From Desulfobulbus sp. (lineage in GTDB: Bacteria > Desulfobacterota > Desulfobulbia > Desulfobulbales > Desulfobulbaceae), in assembly GCA_017998195.1 (NCBI GenBank), contig JAGODN010000021.1:1-13227 (forward strand): 13,227 nucleotides of DNA, in the 5' to 3' direction. Both the position numbers and the translations under genes were made by a program. Numbering within the stretch: position 1 is the first letter of the stretch; every line of letters starts with the position of its first letter. Of the stretch, positions 1-7,417 are shown in pieces. The notes under the pieces were generated by a model. The model ran no database searches. It saw only the letters and a program-made list of their open reading frames with translations, and was not told where the DNA came from.

Positions 1-160
1 GGTCTAGGATGATGGCGTCGTACGATTCCTTTTCCACCAGGGCGAGGGCCTCCCGGGCCGAGCTGGCGGTGGTGACGTCGATGTCGCGGTTCTGCATGCG
101 CTCGCTCATGACCTCAAGGAAATCCTTCTCGTCGTCGATCAGCAGTACCTTTTCGCTCAT
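1..160 (-). CDS. Receiver (REC) domain response regulator, 3' part beyond window
   Basis: This is the N-terminal 53 residues of a CheY-like receiver, cut by the left edge exactly at the expected phosphoacceptor, Asp53 of the 'AIILD' strand (codon at 2-4). The acidic pocket 'LLIDDE' lies at residues 6-11. The ATG at 158-160 is preceded by a strong AAGGAGG ribosome-binding site. It lies 45 nt downstream of the kinase-like gene that ends at 206 and is probably the next cistron of the leftward operon. The N terminus closely resembles the receivers at 7632 and 3060 (VLL-DDE-F-TLSER pattern), which suggests a paralogous set. Whether an output domain follows cannot be seen. The receiver identity is secure; its partner is inferred from position. 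Confidence 0.9.
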   Translation of the reverse strand, partial: MSEKVLLIDDEKDFLEVMSERMQNRDIDVTTASSAREALALVEKESYDAIILD

Positions 161-205
161 AGCATCCTCCTTGCTCTCGGTTTTGGATTGTTCGGGCCGG
201 GGCGA

Positions 206-871
206 TCAGCCGATCCGCCGGACCGGCAGGTGCAGCAGCAGTTCGCCCCCGGCCGGGGCCACGCCGAGCCGGGCCCGCAACTCGGCGAGCAGCGGTCGGC
301 CGGCGCCCTCCTCGACCCCGGTTGCGACCGCCGCGACCTCCGTGCCGGCGCTGCAGCTGAGCCGCACGAGCGCCGAGCCCCCTTCCGCCTCGGCGGCCAG
401 GGTGATCGTGGCGCCGGAGCCGGCGGCGGCGAACAGCTGCTCCAGGCAGAGCCAGAGGAGGTTCTCGAGCACAAAGGGGCGCACCTCGACCGTCACCGGC
501 TCGCCCGCAGCCAGGCTCAGGGTGATGCCCTTCATGGTGGCCAGCCGTTCGGCCAGGGCCAGGGTGAAGGCCAGCACCTCGCCGAGGTCGACGCTCGCGG
601 CCGGTTCGTGGGCGCTGTGGGCGAAGCGGTTGAGCCGGCGGATGATGTCGTCGGCGCGCTGCACCTGCCGGCGGATGTTGCCGGCGAGCGTGGTCAGCCG
701 CTCGGGCGAGAGCGGCCGGCCCTTGTCCATGAGCAGCGCCAGGTCGCCGAGCAGGCCGGCGTTCTCGTTGACAATGGCCAGCGCGTTCTTGATCTCGTGC
801 GAGATCGAGGCGGTCATGCGACCGAAAAATTCGATGCCCTGCTCGCTCGGGGTACCCGCTACCGTGCTCAT
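206..871 (-). CDS. Histidine-kinase-like protein with H-box but degenerate ATPase domain
   Basis: A soluble 221-residue protein. Residues 12-90 form a clear dimerisation/phosphoacceptor domain with the H-box 'SISHEIKNALAIVNENAG' (His25). The second half (about 95-220) looks like a vestigial HATPase fold: 'LENLLWLCLEQLFAAA' sits where the N-box should be but lacks the metal-binding Asn, and no DxGxG (G1), F-box or GxGLG (G2) motif is present. It therefore probably cannot autophosphorylate. By analogy with the Spo0B/ChpT type of protein it could pass phosphate between receivers, or act as a phosphatase or scaffold. The ATG at 869-871 overlaps the TGA of the upstream receiver gene by 4 nt, which implies translational coupling. 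The H-box resembles that of the full kinase at 1223-3007 (INEKAGLI versus VNENAGLL), so it may be a decayed duplicate. An in-frame extension upstream would overlap the receiver gene much further and is less likely. Confidence 0.8.
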   Translation of the reverse strand: MSTVAGTPSEQGIEFFGRMTASISHEIKNALAIVNENAGLLGDLALLMDKGRPLSPERLTTLAGNIRRQVQRADDIIRRLNRFAHSAHEPAASVDLGEVLAFTLALAERLATMKGITLSLAAGEPVTVEVRPFVLENLLWLCLEQLFAAAGSGATITLAAEAEGGSALVRLSCSAGTEVAAVATGVEEGAGRPLLAELRARLGVAPAGGELLLHLPVRRIG

Positions 872-1242
872 GGCTGCTCCCCCGCGCCCGCGAAGACCTC
901 GTTGAGTTTCTGCACGAGCACCTCGATCTGCACCGGCTTGATCAGGTAGAAATCGCGGCCGCTCTCCGCCGAGCAGGCGTTGAAGTCCTCTTCCGAGCCG
1001 TGGCCGGTGACGAAAATGAATTTCATCCACGGGCAGTCGGCCTCGATCAGCCGTTTCAGCTCCAACCCGTTCATGCTCGGCAGTTTCACGTCCAACAGGG
1101 CGATGTCGAACCGCTCCTTGTGCACGAGTTCGAGCGCGGTGGCGCAGTCGCTCGCCCAGGCGGCGTCGATGCCGCGCATCTCCAGCCGCTCGGCCAGGGT
1201 GGCCACCAATTCCTGTTCGTCGTCAACCAGTAGGACCCGCAT
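868..1242 (-). CDS. Single-domain response regulator (CheY-like receiver)
   Basis: A 124-residue protein consisting only of a receiver domain. The catalytic set is complete: acidic pair Asp7-Asp8, phosphoacceptor Asp51 ('IALLDVKLPSMNG'), Thr79 ('FVTGHG') and Lys102 ('LIKP'). There is no DNA-binding or enzymatic output domain, so it probably acts by protein contact or as a phosphorelay intermediate. Its ATG lies inside the last codons of the upstream histidine kinase (20-nt overlap) and has an AAGGAG ribosome-binding site. Its stop codon overlaps the start of the degenerate kinase-like gene. The kinase-receiver-H-box order suggests that it receives phosphate from the membrane kinase and hands it on, which is an inference from gene order. 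Confidence 0.93.
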   Translation of the reverse strand: MRVLLVDDEQELVATLAERLEMRGIDAAWASDCATALELVHKERFDIALLDVKLPSMNGLELKRLIEADCPWMKFIFVTGHGSEEDFNACSAESGRDFYLIKPVQIEVLVQKLNEVFAGAGEQP

Positions 1243-3007
1243 TGGTTTCTCCTTCTTTGCTTTTCGCGTCGAGCGGCAGGGTGATGATGAAGGTCGTGCC
1301 CGTGCCGACCGTGCTCTGGATGTCGATCTCGCCGCCGATCTCCTTGACCAGTCCGTAGGTGATGGACAGCCCCAGGCCGGTGCCGCCGCTGCCGCTCTTG
1401 GTGGTGAAAAAGGGTTCGAAGATCTTCTTGATGTTCTCCGCCGGGATGCCGCAGCCGTTGTCGGCCACCTGGGTGACCACGGTCCGGCCGTCCCGTCCCA
1501 GGCGGCTGCGGATCTCCAGGCGGCCGCCGTCCTTCATGGCGGCGAAGGCGTTGTTCACCAGGTTGATGAACACCTGCTGCAGCTTGCCGCGGTCACTGAC
1601 GAACTCGGGGATCTCGTCGGGGATGTCCACCTCGATGGTGATGCTCCGGTAGCCGGCCTCCCTGGTCTGGAACTCGAGCACGTCGGCCACGATCTGCCGC
1701 AGGCTGACCTTCTGCAGGCTCACCTGGATGTTGCGGGCGAAGTTGAGCAGCTGCCGGGTGATGGTGGCGCACCGCTCCACCGAGGCGATGATCGAGTCGA
1801 TCAGGCCGATCAGACGGTGGTCGCCGGAGTACTCCTTTTTGAAGGTGAACAGGTCCTTGATCAGCCCGGCCTTTTCGTTGATGATCGCCAGCGGGTTGTT
1901 GATCTCGTGCGCCACCCCGGCGGAGAGCCGGCCGATGGAGGCCATCTTGTTGGCGTACTCCACCTGGTGCAGGGTGGCCACCCGCTTCTGGTCCGCCTGG
2001 TAGATGCTGTTCACCAGGCTGGTGCAGATGCCGAACACCACCGCGCAGATGGCCAGGATCGAACCCGCCAGGAAGGTGATCAGCTTGAGGCCGCCCGCCG
2101 ACCAGGCGGCCATCAGCTCGTTCTTCTGCTTGACCACCATGAGGATGAAGGGACTGCCGGTGATGTAGGCGTAGCCGATGAGCACCGGGGTGCCCTGGTG
2201 GTCACGGCCTTCGATGACCTCGGTGCGCTCGGAGGGCGGCGGCACGGGCAGCGGAAACTGGCTGAGCACCTTGCCGAAGCGGCGGCTGGGGGTCTGGATG
2301 ACGCCCTTGTGGTTGATGAGGAAGGCGTCGCCCTTGCCGCTCACCTCGAGCCCGGCGAGGATGGCGTTGAGCCGTTCCAGGTCCAGGCTGGCGCGCAGGA
2401 TGTAGTGCTGGCCCCGGTCGTTGTTGTGCAGCACCGAGATGACGTAATGCGGCGTGTTGCGGAAACCGAGGAACACGTCGCTGATGTTGGAGCGCATGGC
2501 GATCACGTCCAGGTAGTTGTCCTGGTCGGTGTAGCCGAGGTTCTTGTACCACTCCTGCTGGCTGTAATCCATGCCCTTGACCGGGTAGGGACCGGCGTAG
2601 TTGCGCTGGATGCCGTTGTGGTCGATGACGCCCAGGTCCTGCCATTCGCCCAGCCCGCTCTTCAGGTGTTCGAGCAGCTGCTGCAGTCGCCTGGGTTCGA
2701 ACAGCTGCTCGTAGGAGTTGTCGAAGATGAGGAAGTTGAGGATGTACTTGCGCTCGTCCAGGTAGGCGGCGAGCGTCCGCCGGGCGTTGGACACCACCCG
2801 GGCGGTCTGCTGATGGAAATCCGACTCCAGGCTGCGGGTACTGATCAGGTAGTCCACCACCGCCAGCGCCAGCAGGGGCAAGAGCGCCACGGCCAGCATG
2901 GCGGCGATGGACTGCTGCCACAACCGGCGGAAATTGAACAGCGGCTTGTACATCCCCGAGCCCTGGTCCTGCTGGTCGAGAAACCGGGGCTTGAACAGCT
3001 GTGCCAT
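1223..3007 (-). CDS. Membrane sensor histidine kinase with periplasmic Cache domain
   Basis: A 594-residue sensor kinase. After a short basic N terminus, TM1 is at about 33-54, a periplasmic region at about 55-305, and TM2 at about 307-332. The periplasmic part fits a double-Cache sensor: an initial long helix, then 'MDYSQQEWYKN' (146-156), a motif typical of the ligand-proximal Cache subdomain. The cytoplasmic part holds a HisKA domain with H-box 'AGVAHEINNPLA' (His367) and an intact HATPase: N-box with Asn482 and Asn486, G1 'DNGCGIP' (516-522), F-box 'FEPFFTTK' (530-537) and G2 'GGTGLGLS' (541-548). No HAMP or PAS domain is evident between TM2 and HisKA. The ATG at 3005-3007 has a GAGGAGG ribosome-binding site. 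It is the only fully competent kinase in the window and is probably the input for the nearby receivers. The ligand is unknown; a small anion or organic acid would suit the context. Confidence 0.95.
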   Translation of the reverse strand: MAQLFKPRFLDQQDQGSGMYKPLFNFRRLWQQSIAAMLAVALLPLLALAVVDYLISTRSLESDFHQQTARVVSNARRTLAAYLDERKYILNFLIFDNSYEQLFEPRRLQQLLEHLKSGLGEWQDLGVIDHNGIQRNYAGPYPVKGMDYSQQEWYKNLGYTDQDNYLDVIAMRSNISDVFLGFRNTPHYVISVLHNNDRGQHYILRASLDLERLNAILAGLEVSGKGDAFLINHKGVIQTPSRRFGKVLSQFPLPVPPPSERTEVIEGRDHQGTPVLIGYAYITGSPFILMVVKQKNELMAAWSAGGLKLITFLAGSILAICAVVFGICTSLVNSIYQADQKRVATLHQVEYANKMASIGRLSAGVAHEINNPLAIINEKAGLIKDLFTFKKEYSGDHRLIGLIDSIIASVERCATITRQLLNFARNIQVSLQKVSLRQIVADVLEFQTREAGYRSITIEVDIPDEIPEFVSDRGKLQQVFINLVNNAFAAMKDGGRLEIRSRLGRDGRTVVTQVADNGCGIPAENIKKIFEPFFTTKSGSGGTGLGLSITYGLVKEIGGEIDIQSTVGTGTTFIITLPLDAKSKEGETNAGPTG

Positions 3008-3020
3008 GTTGCCTCCTCGC

Positions 3021-3040
3021 CCGGGCGGGTTCGCGCCCGG
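3021..3040 (-). other. Intercistronic GC hairpin
   Basis: A perfect 7-bp inverted repeat, CCGGGCG/CGCCCGG, with a 6-nt loop sits in the 52-nt gap between the fusion receiver gene and the histidine kinase gene, just upstream of the kinase ribosome-binding site. No T-run follows on the transcribed strand, so it is not a convincing terminator. It could stabilise or process the message, or tune expression of the kinase relative to the transporter. In DNA of this GC content such a stem can also arise by chance. Confidence 0.4.
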
Positions 3041-3059
3041 AGCCGCCGCGTGCCGGGTT

Positions 3060-4289
3060 TCAGGCGCCCTGCCGCGCCTGCTTGCGAGCCTGGATCTTCT
3101 CGTTGGCCCGCTTCATGGTTTCGCTGAGGACGTCGATGTCCACCGGCTTCTGCAGGTAGGCAAAGGCGCCCAGCCCCATGCAGGTCTCCCGGTCGGTCTC
3201 GTTGCCGTGACCGGTGAGGATGATCACCTCGATGTCCGGCTGGGTGGCCTTGACCTGGCGCAGCACCTCCATGCCGTCGATGCCGGGCATCTTCAGGTCG
3301 AGGATCATCACCTCGGGCTCGTCCTCGCGGAGCATCTCCAGGGCCGACTCACCGTCGTAGGCTACGGCCGAACCCATGTCGCGCAGCAACAGCCGCTCGG
3401 ACAGGGTCTGCACGAACTCGCGCTCGTCATCCACCAGGAGCACCCGGCTCGGGGCCTGGAATTCGACCTTGCGGTAGATGTCGGCCTGGTGGAAGTCCGC
3501 CCCCACCCCGGTGGTCACCGAGCGCACGCCGGGAACCCTGGCCACGATCTCCTGCAGTTCCTGCTCGAGCCGGCTGAGCATGAGCACGTTCTTCTCGATG
3601 GTCAGGGTGACCGCGCCGTCCTGCACGGCCACGCTCACCTCGTGCCCTTCCAGGGTGAGCGCCACCTGCACCCGCGCCTGCAGCTGGAAGTCGGCCAGGG
3701 CCGCCAGCGAGGCGGGGGTGGGGGTGAGCACGTCGGAGTGGAGGTTGCGGACGATCAGGTGGACGCTCTCCTCGGCCGCGATCTTGTCGGTGGGGATGAC
3801 GATGTCGTAGAGCAGCGGGTCCCAGGGGTCGGCCTTGCCGTGGAGGAGCAGGGTCCAGGCGCTGCGGTCCTCGTCGCTCTTGTGGATGGTCTTGTTCGCG
3901 TCCTTGTCCGGCGCGGGGCCGCCCTCGGCCTGGCGCAGACGGTGGCTCATCTCCGCCACCAGGCAGATGCGCAGCACGTGCGAGATGGCGGCCGGCACCA
4001 GGTGGCTGGAAAAGCCGGTGAGCACCAGTCGGCCCTCGCCGAGGATCTCGGCCACGGCCAGGCGCAGGTAGGCCACCGATTTTTCCTTCTCGTGGGTGAA
4101 GGGGTTGAACAGCGAGGGCTTGCTGGAGAAGGCCCGCGCGACCCGGTCCGGGCTCAGCCCGGAGAGGCCGGCGGCCCGGGCGATGACCTCGGGGTCGTCG
4201 ACCCGCCGGTAGCCGGTCTCGGTCACCAGGCCGCTGATGATGGCTTCTTCGTTGCAGTAGAGGGCGTTAAAGACGGTGATCACGGACAT
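3060..4289 (-). CDS. Cytidylate-kinase-like / BON / receiver fusion regulator
   Basis: A 409-residue three-part protein. Residues 1 to about 185 resemble the cytidylate-kinase-like (Cytidylate_kin2) fold: the opening beta strand 'SVITVF', then 'LVTETGYRRVDDPEVIARAA' like the 'LAEELGYRYYDREI' region of the family, and a late 'HLIVRNL' segment. The glycine-rich P-loop expected after the first strand is replaced by 'NALYCNEEAI' (8-17), so phosphotransfer is unlikely. Residues about 198-270 fit a BON domain ('VQDGAVTLTIEKN', 'ARVPGVRSVTTGV'). Residues about 281-405 are an intact receiver: Asp287-Asp288, phosphoacceptor Asp331, Thr359 and Lys381. The ATG has a GAGGTG ribosome-binding site and lies 11 nt after the SulP stop codon, so the two are probably co-expressed. 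It may sense a nucleotide or anion and influence the transporter; this is inference. The receiver call is secure, the BON call likely, and the kinase-like call likely but degenerate. Confidence 0.85.
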   Translation of the reverse strand: MSVITVFNALYCNEEAIISGLVTETGYRRVDDPEVIARAAGLSGLSPDRVARAFSSKPSLFNPFTHEKEKSVAYLRLAVAEILGEGRLVLTGFSSHLVPAAISHVLRICLVAEMSHRLRQAEGGPAPDKDANKTIHKSDEDRSAWTLLLHGKADPWDPLLYDIVIPTDKIAAEESVHLIVRNLHSDVLTPTPASLAALADFQLQARVQVALTLEGHEVSVAVQDGAVTLTIEKNVLMLSRLEQELQEIVARVPGVRSVTTGVGADFHQADIYRKVEFQAPSRVLLVDDEREFVQTLSERLLLRDMGSAVAYDGESALEMLREDEPEVMILDLKMPGIDGMEVLRQVKATQPDIEVIILTGHGNETDRETCMGLGAFAYLQKPVDIDVLSETMKRANEKIQARKQARQGA

Positions 4290-4300
4290 GGCACACCTCG

Positions 4301-6442
4301 TCAGGGGCGGATGGTCTTGGGTTGGGCCGTCACCCCGAGGGGGCAGCGCTTGCGTTCTTCTTCGTCCGGGTGCAGCGGCGGGTGGATGTGCTGCAGGGCG
4401 CTCTCCAGGGTCGGATAGATGTGGTCGGCGCCGATCTTGTTGAACAGGTGGGTGCGCACCAGCACCTTCATCACCGTCTCGTTGACGCCGCTCAGCGAAA
4501 TATCGATGCCTGCGCTGCGCAACCTGCCGACGATCAAGGATAATGTTTCCTCGCCCGAGGCGTCAATGTCATTGATGCCGTTGGCCACGATGAGCACGTG
4601 CCTGAGGGTGGTCTTGCACAGCATCATGTCCGAGATCTTGTCCTCCAGGTAGCTGGCGTTGGCGAAGAACAGCGGCCCCTCGAAGCGGATGAGCGAGAGG
4701 TGGCGGCACTCCTCCACGCCCTGGGAGATGGGGCAGACCAGGGCGGTGGTCTGGTCGCGGGAGAGCGAGCTGACCACCGGCCGCATGTTCTTGTAGAGGA
4801 ACACCAGCAGGCAGAGGATCACGCCGAGCATGATGCCCTTGTCCAGGTGGGGCGCGAACCAGAGGGTGCAGAGAAAACTGAGGATGGAGATGAGGCCGTC
4901 GTACCACTGGGCCCGCCAGGAGTGGAGGAAACCGGAGACGTTGATCAGGCCGATGACCGCCATCATGATGATCGCCGCCAGCACCGACTGGGGCAGGTGG
5001 TAGAGGAGCGGGGTGAAGAACAGCAGGGCGATGACCACGGTCAGGCCGGTGAACACGCTGCTCATGCCGGTGGCCGCGCCGGCCTGGAGGTTGACCGCGG
5101 AACGGGAGAAGCTGCCCGAGGCCGGGTAGCTCTTGCCGATGGCGCCGATGATGTTGGCCAGTCCCTGGCCGATCAGTTCCTGGTTGGGGTCGATGCGCTG
5201 GCCGGTCTTGCTGGCGATGGCCTTGGCGATGGAGATGGCCTCCATGAAGCCGAGCAGGCTGATGATGGCCGCGTAGGGGAAGAGGTGGAGCATGACCCCG
5301 AGGTCGATCCTGGGCATGCCGAGCGCGGGCAGGCCCTTGGGCACGGTGCCGACCACCGCGCCGCCGCCCTTGATCTGCAGCTGGTCGAGCTTGAGCGGCT
5401 TGTTGCCCACGCGCAGCCGCCAGGTGCGGCCGTCGGTGGCGGCGCCGGCCGGCAGTTCGTCCGCGGTGTAATAGAGGGCGCCTCCGTCGGACTGGGGCAC
5501 CGCCTTGAGCAGCACCAGGCGGAGTTCTTCGCGGAACAGGTGGCTTCGATCCTTGAGTTCCTCGATGCGCGACTGGATCACCCGGTCCTCGTGTTCGGCG
5601 TCGAGGCGGGCGATGGGGTCGTGCCCTTTTTTCGCCTCCTCCAGGAGCTTGCTGGTTTTGGTCCGCGCCTCGGCCAGGGGCGCGATGCCGCTGGTGGCCT
5701 CGTTGAACGAGCGGATCAGTTCCAGGGTTTTGGCCGAGCGGATGGCGGCCGCGTCCACGGTGGCGTTGTGCTCGAAGCCGATCCCCCAGGAAATGAGGGT
5801 GGTGACCACCACCGCCACCAGCACGTTGGGGATGCGCGGGGCCAGCCGCTTGAGCCCGACCATGATCGCCAGGGCGAGCACGCCCATGGCCAGGGTGGGC
5901 CAGTGGGTGTAGTGCAGGGCCGACTGCACCACCCGGGTGATGGTCTCGTAGTGGTGGGCGGCGTTGTCCACCGTCACCCCGAACATCTTGGACAGCTGCG
6001 AGGTGGCGATGATGATGGCGGCGGCGTTGGTGAAGCCGTTGACCACCGGGTGGCTGAGGAAGTTGACCACCAGGCCGAGACGGAGTACGCCCAGGCTGAG
6101 CTGGAAGATGCCCACCAACAGCGACAGCAGGATGGCGTAGGCGATGTAGCCCTCGCTGCCGGCGGTGGCCAGCGGTTCGAGCGAGGCCGAGGTCATGAGC
6201 GAGACCACCGCCACCGGGCCGGTGGCCAGCTGCCGGCTGGAGCCGAACAGGGCCGCCACCATGGGCGGCAGGAAGGCGGCGTACAGGCCGAAATAGGCGG
6301 GCATGCCCGCCAGCTGCGCATAGGCCATGGACTGGGGGATGAGCACCAGGGCCACGGTCAGGCCGGCGAGGGCGTCGGCCTTGAACAGCCCCAGGTTGTA
6401 CCCGGAGAACCAGTCGAGAAAGGGGAAGATACGCTTGATCAT
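4301..6442 (-). CDS. SulP family anion transporter with extra loop domain and STAS domain
   Basis: A 713-residue SulP/SLC26-type permease for sulfate, bicarbonate or a similar anion. The N terminus has the family's 'DALAGLTVALVLIPQSMAYAQLAG' region (23-46), followed by many hydrophobic helices. 'SYPASGSFSRSAVN' (438-451) is the second-repeat signature. A C-terminal STAS domain spans about 575-690, with 'NDIDASGEETL' at 623-633 where the anti-sigma-antagonist-like Ser lies. Between the mid-protein membrane helix ending near 223 and the conserved 'GTVPKGLP' (365-372) there is an extra stretch of about 135 residues: charged and helical at about 235-313, then beta-like at 323-360. In most family members this link is only some tens of residues. 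The ATG overlaps the tetR stop codon by 4 nt, so transporter and repressor are translationally coupled. Sulfate is a plausible substrate but is not shown by the sequence. Confidence 0.93.
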   Translation of the reverse strand: MIKRIFPFLDWFSGYNLGLFKADALAGLTVALVLIPQSMAYAQLAGMPAYFGLYAAFLPPMVAALFGSSRQLATGPVAVVSLMTSASLEPLATAGSEGYIAYAILLSLLVGIFQLSLGVLRLGLVVNFLSHPVVNGFTNAAAIIIATSQLSKMFGVTVDNAAHHYETITRVVQSALHYTHWPTLAMGVLALAIMVGLKRLAPRIPNVLVAVVVTTLISWGIGFEHNATVDAAAIRSAKTLELIRSFNEATSGIAPLAEARTKTSKLLEEAKKGHDPIARLDAEHEDRVIQSRIEELKDRSHLFREELRLVLLKAVPQSDGGALYYTADELPAGAATDGRTWRLRVGNKPLKLDQLQIKGGGAVVGTVPKGLPALGMPRIDLGVMLHLFPYAAIISLLGFMEAISIAKAIASKTGQRIDPNQELIGQGLANIIGAIGKSYPASGSFSRSAVNLQAGAATGMSSVFTGLTVVIALLFFTPLLYHLPQSVLAAIIMMAVIGLINVSGFLHSWRAQWYDGLISILSFLCTLWFAPHLDKGIMLGVILCLLVFLYKNMRPVVSSLSRDQTTALVCPISQGVEECRHLSLIRFEGPLFFANASYLEDKISDMMLCKTTLRHVLIVANGINDIDASGEETLSLIVGRLRSAGIDISLSGVNETVMKVLVRTHLFNKIGADHIYPTLESALQHIHPPLHPDEEERKRCPLGVTAQPKTIRP

Positions 6443-7110
6443 GGTGTTCGTTGCACCTCGGATCCGTCTTTGATTGCTGTTGCCTGCGGTTTCTGCCTCT
6501 CCTGCATCCCGCCCCTGTTTTCCAGCATGCGCCGGCAGGAGGCGATCATCTCACTGTACAGGGCGCCCACATCGTAGAGATTGTTCATACGAAAGCGGAC
6601 CATGCTGTCCGCCAGCGAGAAGACGATGAGGGCCGATTTGCGCGCGGTGATGGCCGGGTCGATGGAGCCGTCCCGCTGACCGGTGTCGATGGCGCGCTCG
6701 AAAATATCGATGAAACAGACGTAGATGGCCTCGAGGATGTCCCGGCATTCCGGGTTGGTCTCGGCCAGTTCGTAGGCGTAGCGCTGGTGCAGCAGGGAGA
6801 ACAGGTCCTCGCGGCTCTTGGTCATGTACAGGTAGAAGCCGATGGTCTCCTCGACCATGTCCAGGCCGGTCTTTTCGCTCTCGGCCTTCCGGTAGCGCTC
6901 GAACTCGGGCAGGATGTCCTCCTTGAGGTTGCGGAGGATGGTGAGGAAGATCTCCTGCTTGTTTTTGAAATGATAGAAAATGGTGCCCTCGGCGGCGCCG
7001 GTCATGCGCGACAGCTCGCCCATGGCGGTGTCCTTGTAGCCCTTGCGGGCGAACAGGAAGGTGGCGGCCTGGAGGATGGCGTCCTTCTTTTTCAGGGTGG
7101 TCTTGGTCAT
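6439..7110 (-). CDS. TetR family transcriptional repressor
   Basis: A 223-residue regulator. The N-terminal TetR helix-turn-helix spans about residues 8-55, including 'KDAILQAATFLFARKGYKDTAM' and the recognition-helix region 'AAEGTIFYHFKNKQEIF', which is very close to the family pattern. The remainder is the usual variable, all-helical ligand-binding domain. The ATG at 7108-7110 has a GAGAGG ribosome-binding site. It is the first gene of the leftward operon and its TGA overlaps the SulP start. A perfect 16-bp palindrome lies 17 nt upstream of its start, so autorepression that also controls the transporter and the signalling genes is the simplest model. The inducing ligand is unknown. The last 20 residues are polar and probably disordered. 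Confidence 0.95.
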   Translation of the reverse strand: MTKTTLKKKDAILQAATFLFARKGYKDTAMGELSRMTGAAEGTIFYHFKNKQEIFLTILRNLKEDILPEFERYRKAESEKTGLDMVEETIGFYLYMTKSREDLFSLLHQRYAYELAETNPECRDILEAIYVCFIDIFERAIDTGQRDGSIDPAITARKSALIVFSLADSMVRFRMNNLYDVGALYSEMIASCRRMLENRGGMQERQKPQATAIKDGSEVQRTP

Positions 7111-7126
7111 GTGGCCTCTCGGATTA

Positions 7127-7142
7127 GACTGAGCGCTCAGTC
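7127..7142. promoter_or_regulatory. Perfect 16-bp palindrome, likely TetR-family operator
   Basis: GACTGAGCGCTCAGTC is a perfect inverted repeat. It lies 17 nt upstream of the tetR start codon and covers the predicted transcription start of the leftward sigma70 promoter. Position, length and symmetry are typical of operators bound by TetR family dimers. Binding by the neighbouring TetR protein is inferred, not seen. Confidence 0.75.
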
Positions 7143-7148
7143 GGTTTT

Positions 7149-7177
7149 CTAATAAAGGGTTCGCGAAAGACCGTCAA
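7149..7177 (-). promoter_or_regulatory. Sigma70-type promoter of the tetR-sulP operon
   Basis: On the minus strand a -35 box TTGACG (7177-7172) is followed, after exactly 17 bp, by a -10 box TATTAG (7154-7149). The predicted start lies near 7142, at the edge of the 16-bp palindrome, about 32 nt upstream of the tetR ATG. The -35 match is 5/6 and the -10 match 4/6 to consensus. No other comparable promoter was seen in front of the leftward genes. Confidence 0.7.
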
Positions 7178-7382
7178 GAGAAAAATGCAGGGGTTCTCCA
7201 GGGCGTTGCCGGTGGGCCGGCCGCCCTCCGGGCCGGGGTGGAACAGCCGGGTCGCCGGGCTTGCGTCCCTTTGTGTTTCAAATCGTTTACAGGTCGGGAG
7301 GCGGCTCCCCTGGCCGTTCTTCCTGTTTTTCCTCGGCTCCTGAAGCCCTCCCGGGCGGCGTCGACCGGACCGTGAGGACAAA

Positions 7383-7397
7383 TTGAAACTGTTTCAA
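7383..7397. promoter_or_regulatory. 15-bp palindrome, putative upstream activator site 1
   Basis: TTGAAACTGTTTCAA is a perfect inverted repeat (7-bp arms, one central base) located about 160 bp upstream of the predicted sigma54 transcription start. That is a usual distance for enhancer-like sites of sigma54 activators. Its centre (7390) is 20 bp from that of the second palindrome, about two helical turns, so both would face the same side of the DNA. The binding protein is unknown; the Fis-type HTH of the activator at 10237 is the obvious candidate. Confidence 0.55.
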
Positions 7398-7402
7398 ACA
7401 AA

Positions 7403-7417
7403 AAGAAACAATTTCTT
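7403..7417. promoter_or_regulatory. 15-bp palindrome, putative upstream activator site 2
   Basis: AAGAAACAATTTCTT has perfect 6-bp arms around CAA. It shares the GAAAC half-site core with the palindrome centred 20 bp to the left. Together the two look like a tandem operator for one regulator. Further GTTTC half-sites follow at 7429-7433 and 7439-7443, 10 bp apart. Confidence 0.5.

Noticed and set aside
980..3127. Long open frame on the plus strand (715 codons) opposite the sensor kinase
   Set aside because: It lies antisense to a clear histidine kinase and a receiver. Its translation is rich in His, Asp, Gly, Val and Gln without domain motifs, which is the usual mirror of a GC-rich coding strand.
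2898..4418. Plus-strand open frame (506 codons) opposite the fusion receiver
   Set aside because: Antisense shadow of the cytidylate-kinase-like/BON/receiver gene, with no recognisable domain and no good ribosome-binding site.
4598..6577. Long open frame on the plus strand (659 codons) opposite SulP
   Set aside because: It is antisense to a convincing transporter, has a low-complexity composition of His, Gly, Asp and Glu, no motifs, and runs across the tetR-sulP junction.
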